Shown one piece after another: positions 23,736 to 31,738 of a stretch of DNA of 64,000 bases. A model generated the notes under the pieces. That model saw only the letters and a program-made list of their open reading frames with translations, had not been told where the DNA came from and made no database searches. This stretch comes from Hoeflea_A sp965228785 (lineage in GTDB: Bacteria > Pseudomonadota > Alphaproteobacteria > Rhizobiales > Rhizobiaceae). The stretch covers positions 1,860,001 to 1,924,000 of the forward strand of contig CBDDIF010000002.1 in assembly GCA_965228785.1 (NCBI GenBank), written 5' to 3'. Position 1 is the stretch's first letter. The number at the start of each line of letters is the position of its first letter. The position numbers and the translations under genes are program-made.

Positions 23736-24488
23736 CTATTCTTGCCGAGCCTCCGGCGGCGGATTCCAGCCAAGCGCATTGTAGATCCGGTACTGCAGCA
23801 TGCCGAGATATTCGTGCAACGCCGTATCGGCGGCAGCGACATTTCCGGCGATCGGCAACCAGGTGGAATCCGCTTGCAGTGTTAGCGCCGGCAATGGTTG
23901 CGGACTAAGGCCGAAGTGGCGGAAGAACAGAAGGCTGCGCTGCATGTGGTAGCCGGAGGTCACGAGGAACACGCGGTCGAAACCGCGACCTTCCAGCAAA
24001 CGGCTGGTTAGCCGGGCGTTTTCGAACGTGTTGCGGCTGTTCGAGTCACGCAGAGTATCGGCGTCGGGGACGCCCAGTTCACGCAAAGTCTCGGCGAAGA
24101 CATCCGCCTCGGCCACTCCCTTGCCATGCGGATCGCCACCGCTGACAACGATCGTGCAGAAATGACCGGCAGCTTTGCAGTCGCGCCAGGCCGTGACTGC
24201 GGTCTCGATGCGGCCGAACCCGGTCAGGCTGGGGTTCGTCTGATTGCCGACCTCCACGGTGCCGGAACCGAGAACGACGATGGCGTTGCGTTCGCCCCAG
24301 TCAGGGTGCGGCAGATCGACAAAGGGTTCCTGAAGGTCGGAAAGAAGACGCTGCGATAGCGGTGCCGTCCCTGTCAGACCCAGGACCAGCAACAATACCA
24401 GCACCAAAGCCACCGACAGATGGCGCCAACCCGCCAACAGCATCAGGACGGCTGCCACCAGCAAAACGAAACCTACGGCCAGGATCAT
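23736..24488 (-). CDS. DUF218 (YdcF/SanA/ElyC-like) membrane protein
   Basis: A 250-residue protein with two N-terminal transmembrane segments (about residues 1-20 and 24-45) and a DUF218 domain: AIVVLGSGTVEVGN, VVSGGDPHGKGVAEADV, DSNSRNTFENARL (the ESxSxNTxEN family signature) and FLVTSGYHMQRS. Members such as ElyC and SanA act in envelope integrity and lipid-carrier metabolism. ATG 24488 starts the first membrane helix; the open frame extends 37 codons upstream without support. It is divergent from the DUF3095 gene. Confidence 0.85.
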   Translation of the reverse strand: MILAVGFVLLVAAVLMLLAGWRHLSVALVLVLLLVLGLTGTAPLSQRLLSDLQEPFVDLPHPDWGERNAIVVLGSGTVEVGNQTNPSLTGFGRIETAVTAWRDCKAAGHFCTIVVSGGDPHGKGVAEADVFAETLRELGVPDADTLRDSNSRNTFENARLTSRLLEGRGFDRVFLVTSGYHMQRSLLFFRHFGLSPQPLPALTLQADSTWLPIAGNVAAADTALHEYLGMLQYRIYNALGWNPPPEARQE

Positions 24489-24670
24489 CGAAGCGCTTTC
24501 TCGTTTTTCCGCGTCTCCGGGGTGAGTTCTATTACCGGAACCGGGCGATTGAAAGCGCAGCGATAGGCCCTGCTGGGCCGTACGATTTGGCGCTATCACT
24601 TCCGCGTGTATGGCAATCCTATGCCAATTTCACTGCGTAGGGACCCACAGACACGTCGATCAAGGTACCT

Positions 24671-25789
24671 ATGATACTCGAAACCCTGCCCGTCCTGACC
24701 CGGTTCGCCGATGTTGCCGACCCGACCCGCTATGTGCCGGTGGCGGACGACTGGGTCGTTTTCATGTCCGACGTGGTCGACTCCAGCGCGGCCATCGACG
24801 CGGGTCGATACAAGGCCGTCAACCTCGCCGGCGCGGCAACCATCAGCGCCGTTTCGAATGCGCTGAATGGCGCACTTAGTCTGTTCGCGTTCGGGGGTGA
24901 CGGAGCTGGTTTCGTGGTGCCTCCAGAGCAGGCGGAAACCGCGCAAACGGCGCTTGCGCGTGTCGCTGCATGGGCAAGCCGTGATCTTGAGCTGGAGCTG
25001 CGCGTGGGCAAAGTGACCGTCAGAAAGATCCGTGAGGCAGGTCAGGATCTGCGGGCCGCTTTCTGGCAGGCATCTCAGGATGTCCGCTATGCGATGTTTG
25101 ACGGCGGCGGAATGGCCTGGACCGCTGTACAGCTAAAATCGGGAGCAGTCCGTTTCAAAGAAGACGAAAGCGGGATTGACCCGGATCTGACAGGCCTGTC
25201 GTGCCAATGGGACACAGTGCCGGCCAGGCAGGGAAAAATCGCGTCGCTCATCGTCAAGCGCGGCGATAAGGCGACCCCGGAGCAGTTCGCCGACCTCACA
25301 GCCAAAGTCATCGATCTGCTTGAGTCGGGCCGGTCCTTCAATCCGGTTCCAGCGCAAGGCCCGAAAGTCCGGCTTGACGGCAGGTCTCTTCGGATGCAGC
25401 TGCGGGTACCGGCCGGAATGGGCGGATTCTGGCGCGCTCCAGCGGTCTTCGGCATGGCTGTGTTTGCATGGACATTGTTTCGAACCGGTCTTCGGCTGGG
25501 AAGTTTCGATCCCGTTCGCTACCGCCGCGAGATCGCCAGCAACACGGACTACAGAAAATTCGAAGACGGATTGATGATCACCGCCGACTGCCCGATGCCT
25601 ACGATCGAGCGGCTGCGCAGCGAGCTTGAAACCGCTACACAGAACGGACTTGTTCGCTTTGGCCTGCATCTGCAGGACGAGGCTCTGATGACCTGTGTGG
25701 CGCCTTCGGTCACCGCTTCGGACCACATTCATTTCGTCGACGGCGCGGGAGGAGGCTACACCCTGGCGGCCCGACAATTGAGAAATTGA
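24671..25789 (+). CDS. DUF3095 protein, nucleotidyl-cyclase-like core (copy 1)
   Basis: A 372-residue protein of the DUF3095 family. The N-terminal half resembles a class III cyclase/GGDEF palm fold: VVFMSDVVDSSAAIDAGRYKAVN supplies the first metal-binding Asp, and SLFAFGGDGAGFVVP the GGD hairpin. Further family marks are DLTGLSCQW, LGSFDPVRYR, DYRKFEDGLMIT and the C-terminal DHIHFVDGAGGGY. There is a hydrophobic stretch near residues 253-270. Substrate and product unknown. A second member at 35919-37079 shares all these segments. AAGG precedes ATG 24671. Monocistronic. Confidence 0.8.
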   Translation: MILETLPVLTRFADVADPTRYVPVADDWVVFMSDVVDSSAAIDAGRYKAVNLAGAATISAVSNALNGALSLFAFGGDGAGFVVPPEQAETAQTALARVAAWASRDLELELRVGKVTVRKIREAGQDLRAAFWQASQDVRYAMFDGGGMAWTAVQLKSGAVRFKEDESGIDPDLTGLSCQWDTVPARQGKIASLIVKRGDKATPEQFADLTAKVIDLLESGRSFNPVPAQGPKVRLDGRSLRMQLRVPAGMGGFWRAPAVFGMAVFAWTLFRTGLRLGSFDPVRYRREIASNTDYRKFEDGLMITADCPMPTIERLRSELETATQNGLVRFGLHLQDEALMTCVAPSVTASDHIHFVDGAGGGYTLAARQLRN

Positions 25790-25890
25790 TCGACTTTTCG
25801 ATTGGCCACGGTCGCTGAGTCACATTCCAAATGACATAGCTCAATGCCCCCCGGCAAATCCACGTCACTCTTGCTTGTCAGGAGGAAGCC

Positions 25891-27060
25891 ATGGAGTTGC
25901 CGTTTCTGTTGCTGACAATCGGCGGACTGTTGCTGGTTGGCCTGGTGGCCGACACGATTGGTCGTCGTACGATGGTGCCGAGGGTAACGGTACTGATCCT
26001 GTTCGGCGTTGCTGCCGGACAGTCCGGGCTCGATCTCCTGCCGCAGGCGCTGTCAGCCTGGTACGAAGTTCTCGCCACCATTGCGCTGACCATGGTGGCC
26101 TTCCTGCTTGGCGGAACACTGTCAGCAGAGACACTCCGGGCTCATGGCCGAGCCATTCTGGCGATCTCGATTTGCGTGGTTCTGCTAACGACTTTGGTGG
26201 TCGGCGCCGGCCTTGCGTTGCTTGGAGTAGCCCTCCCGCTGGCACTGCTGCTTGCAGGCATAGCTACGGCGACCGCCCCGGCAGCTACCCAAGACGTCGT
26301 TCGACAATCCGGGGCGGCCGGGCCATTCACCACGACGCTGCTTGGTATCGTCGCCGTTGACGATGCCTGGGGCCTTGTCGTGTTCAGTATTCTGCTGGTC
26401 GCGGCAAAGACCCTGATGGGTGGCGACGGTGTGGAACTGCTGACAACGGGGCTGGCGGAAATCGGGATTTCGATGCTGATCGGCATTGCGGTTGGCCTGC
26501 CGGCAGCTTTTCTCACCGGACGGCTGCGACGCGGCGAACCGACCCAATCAGAAGCAATCGGCATCGTTTTCATCTGTGCCGGCCTGGCGACCTGGCTGAG
26601 TGCCTCCTTCCTGCTGGCGGGGATGATCGCAGGCGCCATCGTTGTCAACTTCGCCAGCCATCACGAGCGCGCCTTCCACGAGATTGAGCGTATCGAATGG
26701 CCGTTCATGGTGCTGTTTTTTGTGCTCGCCGGCGCCGCGCTGGAGCTCGGCGACCTGGTACTCCTCGGCCCTGTCGGTGTCGCCTGCCTTGTTCTGCGTT
26801 TCGGATCGCGCCTCGCCGGCGGATGGCTGGGAGCGGTTATCGCCGGTTCACCTATCATTTTCCGCCGCTGGATCGGGCTGGCCCTCGTCCCGCAAGCGGG
26901 TGTCGCGCTGGGCATGGCCCTTGTCGCCGGTAACAGCATACCGGAACTGCGCGACGGGTTGCTCACGATCACAATTGGAACGACGATCGTGTTCGAGATC
27001 ATCGGACCTGTTATGACGCAAATGGCGCTGAGGCGCGTCGGGGAAGCCGCGCCAAACTGA
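25891..27060 (+). CDS. Cation:proton antiporter, CPA2-type
   Basis: A 389-residue integral membrane protein with about 12 hydrophobic segments and the Na+/H+ exchanger fold of the CPA2/KefB type. Typical segments are LFGVAAGQSGLDLLP, ATAPAATQDVVRQSGAAG (TM4-like crossing), GIVAVDDAWGL (the ND/DD pair of the ion site as VDD) and GLALVPQAGVALGMALVA near the C terminus. There is no C-terminal TrkA-N domain. ATG 25891 has a strong CAGGAGGAAG ribosome-binding site. It probably moves Na+ or K+ against H+ in the inner membrane. Monocistronic; converges on the patatin gene. Confidence 0.85.
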   Translation: MELPFLLLTIGGLLLVGLVADTIGRRTMVPRVTVLILFGVAAGQSGLDLLPQALSAWYEVLATIALTMVAFLLGGTLSAETLRAHGRAILAISICVVLLTTLVVGAGLALLGVALPLALLLAGIATATAPAATQDVVRQSGAAGPFTTTLLGIVAVDDAWGLVVFSILLVAAKTLMGGDGVELLTTGLAEIGISMLIGIAVGLPAAFLTGRLRRGEPTQSEAIGIVFICAGLATWLSASFLLAGMIAGAIVVNFASHHERAFHEIERIEWPFMVLFFVLAGAALELGDLVLLGPVGVACLVLRFGSRLAGGWLGAVIAGSPIIFRRWIGLALVPQAGVALGMALVAGNSIPELRDGLLTITIGTTIVFEIIGPVMTQMALRRVGEAAPN

Positions 27061-27069
27061 ACCGGCAGC

Positions 27070-28239
27070 TTATTTCTTGCCCGATCGTTTGGGATGATTC
27101 GAACCTTTGCCGGTTAGCAGATGAATGATCTCGTTGATCTGCTTTGAATTTTCCTGCACAGCCCGCTCGCCAGCCTCGAGAATGAGGCCGATCTGGGCCT
27201 TGTCGGCGCTAAATCCATCCACATAAGTCGGAACCGAAGGAGCGAGCTGGTAGGAGACGACATCGATGTCCGATTGGAACAGGCTGTGGCGCTCGAGCGA
27301 CAATCGGCTGATGCTGGCCTCGCCGCGAAATATCATCGCAAGCAGCGGACTGATCCACTGAACAATGCCACCGCGAACGCTGGTGTAATCGGAGACGCTG
27401 AAATCCCAGTGTGTTCCAAGGCTGACGACGATGAACTCGTCCGCATTCGGGACATTGGACCGGGCGTGCAGATAGGCGATGTCTCCCGGTGAGTTGAGCA
27501 TCAATCCCGCATCTGCAAAAAAATCTTCATCCTGATTGTTTCCCGTCAACAACACCGCCGGAAAGTAGGTGGGTGCACTTGTCACAGCCGAAACAAGCGG
27601 CGCCAAATAGAGATTGGCCTGATCCGGGTGCCAATTGTGAAACATCTTGAGGCCCGCTTCCCGTTGCGAAAAAGACGGGTACATTGCGGGGCGCAGAAGA
27701 TCGCGAAACGTGCCTTTGCTGAAAGCCTCTTCCGAGGCAAGGATTCGCGCGTGGTTCAGCATTCGGGGACCCAGGAACCCGTCGGCCGTCAGGATCTGAT
27801 GGTGCAGCGGCGCCGACAGGATTTTGCCGCCGAGTGCCTCATACTCCTTGGCCACCTGTGCCGCCGTCGGCGGCTTCCCGGTTTTTTCGTCGGGGTAGAG
27901 CAGCAACGTCGAGATGATGGCACCGGTCGAGGTTCCGGACACAAAATCAAACAGTTCGTAGATTTGTTTGCCTGAGCGTTCCTCAATGGCTTTCAGGACT
28001 TCGAGGTCCGCCAACCCCAGCAGACCGCCACCCTCGATAGCGAGGATCCGCACGCGGGATGGATCGTCCGGGTTCCACTGGACCGGCGGGCCAAAATCCT
28101 CTTTCTTCGGCCAGCCGACCATGCGGTATTCGTACTCGACAAAGTAGCGGTTGTAGACGTATGCGACCCCAAGAAAGAGCAGCAGCGCCGCCGACAGCGT
28201 GGCCAAAAGCCCGATAAGGATGCGGAACAAACGCTTCAT
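27070..28239 (-). CDS. Patatin-like phospholipase with N-terminal membrane anchor
   Basis: A 389-residue protein with an N-terminal membrane anchor (RILIGLLATLSAALLLFLGVAY) and a patatin domain: oxyanion loop EGGGLLGLADLEVL, nucleophile elbow GTSTG, and the catalytic Asp in DAGLML (DAG rather than DGG). It is expected to be a Ser-Asp dyad lipid acyl hydrolase. ATG 28239 is chosen as it starts the anchor helix and has GGGAAG upstream; a TTG at 28335 that would overlap the upstream gene is the alternative. It directly follows an acyltransferase gene on the same strand, so the two may remodel phospholipids together. Confidence 0.87.
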   Translation of the reverse strand: MKRLFRILIGLLATLSAALLLFLGVAYVYNRYFVEYEYRMVGWPKKEDFGPPVQWNPDDPSRVRILAIEGGGLLGLADLEVLKAIEERSGKQIYELFDFVSGTSTGAIISTLLLYPDEKTGKPPTAAQVAKEYEALGGKILSAPLHHQILTADGFLGPRMLNHARILASEEAFSKGTFRDLLRPAMYPSFSQREAGLKMFHNWHPDQANLYLAPLVSAVTSAPTYFPAVLLTGNNQDEDFFADAGLMLNSPGDIAYLHARSNVPNADEFIVVSLGTHWDFSVSDYTSVRGGIVQWISPLLAMIFRGEASISRLSLERHSLFQSDIDVVSYQLAPSVPTYVDGFSADKAQIGLILEAGERAVQENSKQINEIIHLLTGKGSNHPKRSGKK

Positions 28240-28331
28240 GCCGGTTCTTCCCGCCAGCGACAAATCGGTCCGCATTTTCCGATTGTCCGCATCAACTCTC
28301 CTCAATTCACCGGTGCCGAGGGGATAAGCCT

Positions 28332-29198
28332 TCAAAGTCTAACCGGTTTCATCCAATCGACATCGGGCCGTCCGGCCAGTTCAAACGTACGGCGGCGCAA
28401 TTCTTCCACAAGGGCGGTCCGATCACCAAGTCCGACAAGCTCGGTCGGTGCTATCGGAGCTCCGATGCCCACATCGATACGCCTACCGATTTTACGCACC
28501 GTTTCGTGGCAGAACATGGACGACCGTAATGTCTGGCCGAAACAGCTCGCCAAATGGAACAGCAGGCTGTTCTGCCCTGAAAAGTGTATCGGCACGACCC
28601 ACGTATCCGGGAGACTAACCAGCCTAGCCGTAAAGCTGATCCATGGTAGATCGCGAGCAGGCGACAAAAACGGCGGCTTTGCTGTCGCAACGCCGCCCGC
28701 CGGAAACAGAGCAATGGCACCGCCGCCTCCAAGTGCGGCTGCTGCTGCGCGCCGAGTCGCAATAGTGGTCGCGTTACCTTCGGGCGTGCCCGAGAAATCA
28801 ACCGGGAGACAATAGGGTTGGACCTCTGGAGCCCGGTTCAAAGCGTTGACGGTGACCACTTTGACCTCCGGCCTCACTTTCAGAGTCAGCCATGTCAGCA
28901 GAACGCCGTCGATCACTCCATAAGGGTGGTTTGCGATGAACAAAACAGGCTTGTCCCGTGGAACACGCTCCAGCGACTGCGCGTCGTAGCGAACGTCCAT
29001 TTCAAGCAGTCGGACAGCGGAATCGAAAAATGACTCATGTCGATATTGCGGCGATTCGCGTTCGATGCAGTAGCGCTCGTAAAGCCGTTGCAGCCGCGTC
29101 TGGCCCGAGAGGCGTTCAACGGCCCGGATCATCGCCCGTTCTCCGCGCGTCTGTCCGGGGACGGCGTAAGTCAGAAAGTTTTCGGTTTCAAGGCCCAT
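28332..29198 (-). CDS. PlsC-like 1-acyl-glycerol-phosphate acyltransferase family protein
   Basis: A 288-residue protein of the lysophospholipid acyltransferase superfamily. The catalytic block is FIANHPYGVIDGVLL, the HPxGxxDG variant seen in the hemolysin/OlsA-like branch, followed by the LPVDFSGTPEGNATT stretch and the glycerol-phosphate-binding block FPAGGVATAKP. A family-like VPIHFSGQNS segment lies further on. No membrane helix at the N terminus. It is transcribed with the downstream patatin gene; an acyltransferase and a phospholipase pair suggests lipid remodelling or ornithine-lipid chemistry, which is inference. Confidence 0.82.
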   Translation of the reverse strand: MGLETENFLTYAVPGQTRGERAMIRAVERLSGQTRLQRLYERYCIERESPQYRHESFFDSAVRLLEMDVRYDAQSLERVPRDKPVLFIANHPYGVIDGVLLTWLTLKVRPEVKVVTVNALNRAPEVQPYCLPVDFSGTPEGNATTIATRRAAAAALGGGGAIALFPAGGVATAKPPFLSPARDLPWISFTARLVSLPDTWVVPIHFSGQNSLLFHLASCFGQTLRSSMFCHETVRKIGRRIDVGIGAPIAPTELVGLGDRTALVEELRRRTFELAGRPDVDWMKPVRL

Positions 29199-29344
29199 CC
29201 GATGCTGATCTGTACCCGACTGCTGATTGTGCCGACCGTACCCACCCGAGCATCGGGTTCAGGCGCACAGTATGGATTCTTTACTCCGAGGCAAGACTAT
29301 GTTTGGCAACTGTGGCAATCTCCGGCCACGGAGAGGAACTTGCC

Positions 29345-31036
29345 GTGCACTATCTGCGACCACCCTCAAGACTCCTCCATGTGGCCTTCGTCGCCGCGGC
29401 GATGGCTCTGGGGCCGCTACTGGTCAATGGCAATGCACAGGACGGCGAGCCGCAGAATTGTTTCGGGCCGCCTCCCTACAACTGCTATTCTCTTGGCGAC
29501 ATCCCGCCCAGCGCCCCGGACGGATCCTATGAAACGCTTTACCGGGCCTACGCCCATTTCGCGTGGCAGGATTTTCTGGCTCTGAATTTCCCGGCAAAAA
29601 ACACCCCGGGAGGGCCGGTTCCGATCCCAGATACGACGAATGGCCTCAATTATCTGAATGGCACCTACACGACCGTATGGGAAACCTACGCCGAGGCGCG
29701 CGACCTGTTTCAGCCCGATGGATCGACGCCTCCGCCCTTCGGGACGGGAGCCGAAGTGCCGGCCATCTGCCTTCAGGAAGCACGTGTCAGGGGCAAGGAC
29801 AACGTTCATGTGATGGTCAGCCAGATATCCAAGGCAGACACCATCCGCGGAGGCGACGTGCTGGACGAGTACATCCAGGCCAATCGCATGGGTCCGGTCA
29901 TCGATCAGAACGGCAAATATTTGCGTTTTGGTATCAGTTTCAACGAGGCAATGTACGACTACATCGTCGACAACAACCTTTTCACGCCCGAGGGTCAGGC
30001 GGCGTTCGATGTGGACGATCCCGACCACAGCGGCTCCCCGGTGCAATGGCCGCGCGGCGCCTATTCCAATGTTGTCGATAAAACCGGCATCGGGTCGATC
30101 ATGGTCAAGGCGGCCTGGAAGGTTCTTGGCGATCAGGAAGATGCATCCAAATTCCACACCATCGACGGATTTGTCTACAATGCGGCGAACGGCGCCTTCG
30201 GACAGGAGCCGCAGGTTGAGGAGAGCTGCACGGTCGAGAAACTGGCGCTCGTCGGCCTTCACATCGTGCATCGCACGAACAGTTCACCTCAATGGGTCTG
30301 GTCGACCTTCGAGCACATCGACAATGCCCCCTGGATGGCCGATTTTGGGGTTGGCACGCCGACGGGACGCTACAGTTTTTTCAACCCGGAAAGATGCGTG
30401 TCGCATCGCGGTTTGCCCGCACCCAACTGCCGCTACAATCAGGTTCCCGATCATCCCTGGGATCCGGAACGAACGGACCTGACCCCAACGACCGTCATTC
30501 GCATCGGCGCTCCAGGCCGATACGCGATTGTCATGAACAAGGCTTTTCGCGACATGCTGCGGAAGTCCTACGGCGCCGGTGGAACGGTTTGGGAAAACTA
30601 CTTTCTGGTCGACGTGCAATTCCCGACAGTCACTCTCAAGGGCAAAGACGACATCCGCGATGTCAATCCGGCTTACCCGGACGGACTGCCGACGCCAACC
30701 TTCCTGCCCAACTCCCTGATCGAGACCTACATCCAAGGTTTCACTGCGGGCGACATCACGTCGAACGGCAATGCCGTACCCGAAACGGATCAGATGCAGA
30801 ATGTCAGTCCGATCGGCGGCCCCGTCAACGTGGATCCGTGGAACCCGGACGCGATCTATAACAAGAGCGGCGGGGCGCAACGCAACTCGTCAAGCTGCAT
30901 TGGTTGCCATGCCGATGGCGCCATGGCCAACGGCACATTCTCGACCTACGTTTTCTCGCTCAGTCGCGCACGGTCGCCGAACAATGCGAACGAGAAGCCG
31001 TTGCGAGACTGGCTCAAAGGCCTGGGCGGAAAGTGA
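29345..31036 (+). CDS. Large exported protein with one C-terminal c-type haem site
   Basis: A 563-residue exported protein. It starts with GTG 29345, preceded by GGAGAGGA, and has a Sec signal (LLHVAFVAAAMALGPLLVNGNA). A Trp-rich region with HFAWQDFLALNFPA follows and only one haem motif, CIGCH at residues 518-522, near the C terminus. I know no characterised member; related proteins are annotated as cytochrome-family hypotheticals. It is the first gene of a three-gene operon with a Tat-exported small subunit (37 bases on) and a GMC flavoenzyme, where a multihaem cytochrome subunit would be expected. It may pass electrons from the flavoenzyme. The longer open frame upstream overlaps the acyltransferase gene and is not used. 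Confidence 0.75.
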   Translation: MHYLRPPSRLLHVAFVAAAMALGPLLVNGNAQDGEPQNCFGPPPYNCYSLGDIPPSAPDGSYETLYRAYAHFAWQDFLALNFPAKNTPGGPVPIPDTTNGLNYLNGTYTTVWETYAEARDLFQPDGSTPPPFGTGAEVPAICLQEARVRGKDNVHVMVSQISKADTIRGGDVLDEYIQANRMGPVIDQNGKYLRFGISFNEAMYDYIVDNNLFTPEGQAAFDVDDPDHSGSPVQWPRGAYSNVVDKTGIGSIMVKAAWKVLGDQEDASKFHTIDGFVYNAANGAFGQEPQVEESCTVEKLALVGLHIVHRTNSSPQWVWSTFEHIDNAPWMADFGVGTPTGRYSFFNPERCVSHRGLPAPNCRYNQVPDHPWDPERTDLTPTTVIRIGAPGRYAIVMNKAFRDMLRKSYGAGGTVWENYFLVDVQFPTVTLKGKDDIRDVNPAYPDGLPTPTFLPNSLIETYIQGFTAGDITSNGNAVPETDQMQNVSPIGGPVNVDPWNPDAIYNKSGGAQRNSSSCIGCHADGAMANGTFSTYVFSLSRARSPNNANEKPLRDWLKGLGGK

Positions 31037-31073
31037 CAGGACACCAGCCCGATTTGCGAAAGGAGATGCTCCG

Positions 31074-31703
31074 ATGAATCCGGACCGCCGAACTGTCATC
31101 AAAAGCGCCGGCGCGCTCGGCGCCACATTGCTAGCTCCCAATCTGCCGATGTGGGCGCGCGCCGAGGAGGCTCCTTCCGTCGCCGCGCCGGACAGCTTCA
31201 CGGACGCATCGGCCGCGCTTCTGGATGTCGCTGCGGACGTTTTGGTGCCGGAACTGAGACAGGACGATATCTCGCTCGCCGACATGCATTACGATCTGAG
31301 CAATCGGGCCATGCCGAAAGCGGTCTCCACCATGCTGTCCGATTACCGGACCTACACGTTGCAGGGACATTCGCCGCAGCAGATCGCCAATCTGTTTCTG
31401 CGCAGCTCGGGCGACCCGAACCTGCCGAACAGCTCGAGTTCGGGAGCAGCGGCAAGGCTGACCATGATGATGTGGCTGTTCGGTGCCTGGTATGGCGGCT
31501 ATGAGGTACAGAGCCTCAGCGGCTCGGCCAACTATATCAGCGAGGCGTATCAGACCGATTTCATAGTGTCTTCGCGAGCCTACAAGAACGCATGGATCTG
31601 GCGCTTCGCGCAGGCCCATCCGATGGGTTTCAGCCACTTCAAGTTCGGATCCTGGGCAGGCCCGCCTCCGGACCTTTCCAACTATACGAATCCAACCGGC
31701 TGA
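31074..31703 (+). CDS. Tat-exported small subunit of a GMC dehydrogenase
   Basis: A 209-residue protein with a twin-arginine signal (RRTVIKSAGALGATLLAPNLPMWARA). It belongs with the small (gamma, chaperone-like) subunits of membrane-bound sugar or alcohol dehydrogenases such as sorbitol, fructose and gluconate dehydrogenase, which carry the cofactor-loaded large subunit through the Tat system. Features are FTDASAALLDVAADVLVP and a C-terminal MGFSHFKFGSWAGPPPDLSNYTNPTG. AGGAG precedes ATG 31074. The large subunit gene follows after 35 bases and itself has no signal peptide, which fits hitch-hiker export. Confidence 0.8.
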   Translation: MNPDRRTVIKSAGALGATLLAPNLPMWARAEEAPSVAAPDSFTDASAALLDVAADVLVPELRQDDISLADMHYDLSNRAMPKAVSTMLSDYRTYTLQGHSPQQIANLFLRSSGDPNLPNSSSSGAAARLTMMMWLFGAWYGGYEVQSLSGSANYISEAYQTDFIVSSRAYKNAWIWRFAQAHPMGFSHFKFGSWAGPPPDLSNYTNPTG

Positions 31704-31738
31704 CGGCCACCCTTGCCCTGGCCAACAGGAGACCCGTG

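Noticed and set aside
23591..23908. 105-codon plus-strand frame that could be a toxin after the antitoxin remnant
   Set aside because: It overlaps the DUF218 gene on the other strand, lacks Doc, YoeB or PIN motifs and has a shadow-like composition.
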